From Akkermansia muciniphila (GTDB lineage: Bacteria > Verrucomicrobiota > Verrucomicrobiia > Limisphaerales > F1-80-MAGS106), in assembly GCA_945865375.1 (NCBI GenBank), contig CAMBEJ010000020.1:1-52974 (forward strand): a stretch of 52,974 bases of DNA, read 5' to 3'. Numbering within the stretch: the first letter of the stretch is position 1; every line of letters begins with the position of its first letter. A program made the translations under genes and the position numbers. Shown one piece after another: positions 52,517-52,974 of this stretch. The notes under the pieces are model-generated. The model was given only the letters and a program-made list of their open reading frames with translations, was not told the origin of the DNA and did not search any database.

Positions 52517-52974
52517 TCAGGTCTGGTGCCACTCAGGGGAGCGTTTGAGCTTGTTGAACGCGCTTTGAATCGCGCGGGTCTCCCGCTTACGTTCGATCAT
52601 GCCCCGGCGAGTTGTCTCAACCCTCAGATGCGCCACTTCCTGCCGTATCTTCAAATAGTTCCCATATCGGGCCGGCGAACAGGTCCCCTGCTCCACCGCG
52701 ACTCGCACAGCACACCGAGGTTCCTTGGTGTGCGTACAGTCTCGGAAATAACACCCCTGTGCCAAGGCTTCGATGTCTTCAAACGAATGCGTGACCACCT
52801 CGCCGCTTGACCAAAGCTGGAGCTCGCGCATCCCTGGTGTATCGATCACCAACCCCCCGCCGGGCAGTAAAAACAATTCGCGGCTGGTCGTGGTATGACG
52901 CCCCTTCGAATCCGACTCCCGCACCTCGATGGTGGCCTGCGTTTCTTCCCCAAGCAGAGCGTTGACGAGGCTCG
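52517..52974 (-). CDS. rsgA: Ribosome small subunit-dependent GTPase A (3' part)
   Basis: Ribosome-maturation GTPase; only the C-terminal part is in the window. The frame enters from 52974 (SLVNALLGEETQATIEV) and ends at 52517. G-domain remnants include KGRHTTTSRELFLLPGGGLV and IDTPGMRELQLW (switch II). The zinc domain is CYFRDCTHTKEPRCAVRVAV with CxxxCxHxxEPxC, then a helix (YLKIRQEVAHLRVE). The 5' end is beyond the window edge. Confidence 0.93.
   Translation of the reverse strand, partial: SLVNALLGEETQATIEVRESDSKGRHTTTSRELFLLPGGGLVIDTPGMRELQLWSSGEVVTHSFEDIEALAQGCYFRDCTHTKEPRCAVRVAVEQGTCSPARYGNYLKIRQEVAHLRVETTRRGMIERKRETRAIQSAFNKLKRSPEWHQT

Overview
The window (about 53 kb, GC rich, coding density high) looks like a chromosomal segment of a Verrucomicrobiota bacterium. 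The inference rests on a DUF1501 protein next to a DUF1549/DUF1553 cytochrome-like protein, a Tat-exported DUF3500 protein, an ECF sigma factor remnant of the FATT-W type, and GC-rich dispersed inverted repeats; no rRNA or tRNA is present to fix the taxonomy.

Layout. (1) 84-10093, minus strand: a type I restriction-modification operon. In transcription order it encodes a half-size HsdS-like protein, HsdM, a RhuM protein, full-length HsdS, an AAA ATPase, a TOPRIM-like partner, HsdR and a truncated YgjP-type hydrolase. (2) 10730-11439: a HicA/HicB toxin-antitoxin pair with a frameshifted toxin, then an ECF sigma remnant. (3) 11575-19661, minus strand: argB, a Tat-exported putative deacetylase, the DUF1549/1553 and DUF1501 proteins, a PAP2 phosphatase and a sugar-type substrate-binding protein, closely packed. 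(4) 19662-20158: dispersed repeats, including a MITE-like element. (5) 20159-24451, plus strand: PH-domain protein, nadA, and the ATPase and permease of a ribose-type ABC transporter whose binding protein is probably the one 9 kb away. (6) 24596-34500: a CGTAAT microsatellite element, then a type I-G (formerly I-U) CRISPR-Cas operon on the minus strand: cas3, a BRO-N/DinD-like gene, csx17, csb1, csb2, cas4-cas1, cas2. (7) 34659-36735: repeat, remnant of a SWIM-type SNF2 helicase, glycerate kinase. (8) 36824-41531: TPR protein and fatty-acid synthesis genes fabD, fabG, acpP, fabF. (9) 41678-46741: WecA/MraY-family transferase, rhomboid protease, C39-like peptidase, rex, an alpha-oxoamine synthase. 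(10) 46763-52974: M29-type aminopeptidase (minus), remnants of a ParD/PemK-type module, recQ, a Sel1 protein, a DUF3500 protein and the 3' part of rsgA.

The most interesting locus is the CRISPR-Cas operon. Adaptation genes (cas4-cas1, cas2) and the csb1 and csb2 genes are open. Cas3, however, carries an apparent in-frame internal deletion that removes its second helicase domain and nearly all of its C-terminal HD nuclease. csx17 has a one-base frameshift in a G tract. In place of an array, only one repeat-like unit follows a leader-like stretch after cas2. A BRO-N/DinD-like gene is translationally coupled between cas3 and csx17. Either this is a decaying locus, or one that has traded DNA degradation for another output.

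Other defence or conflict genes are also partly broken (hicA, ParD/PemK, YgjP, SWIM helicase), so 1-35 kb reads as an accessory region under decay, while 35.5-47 kb is mostly housekeeping.
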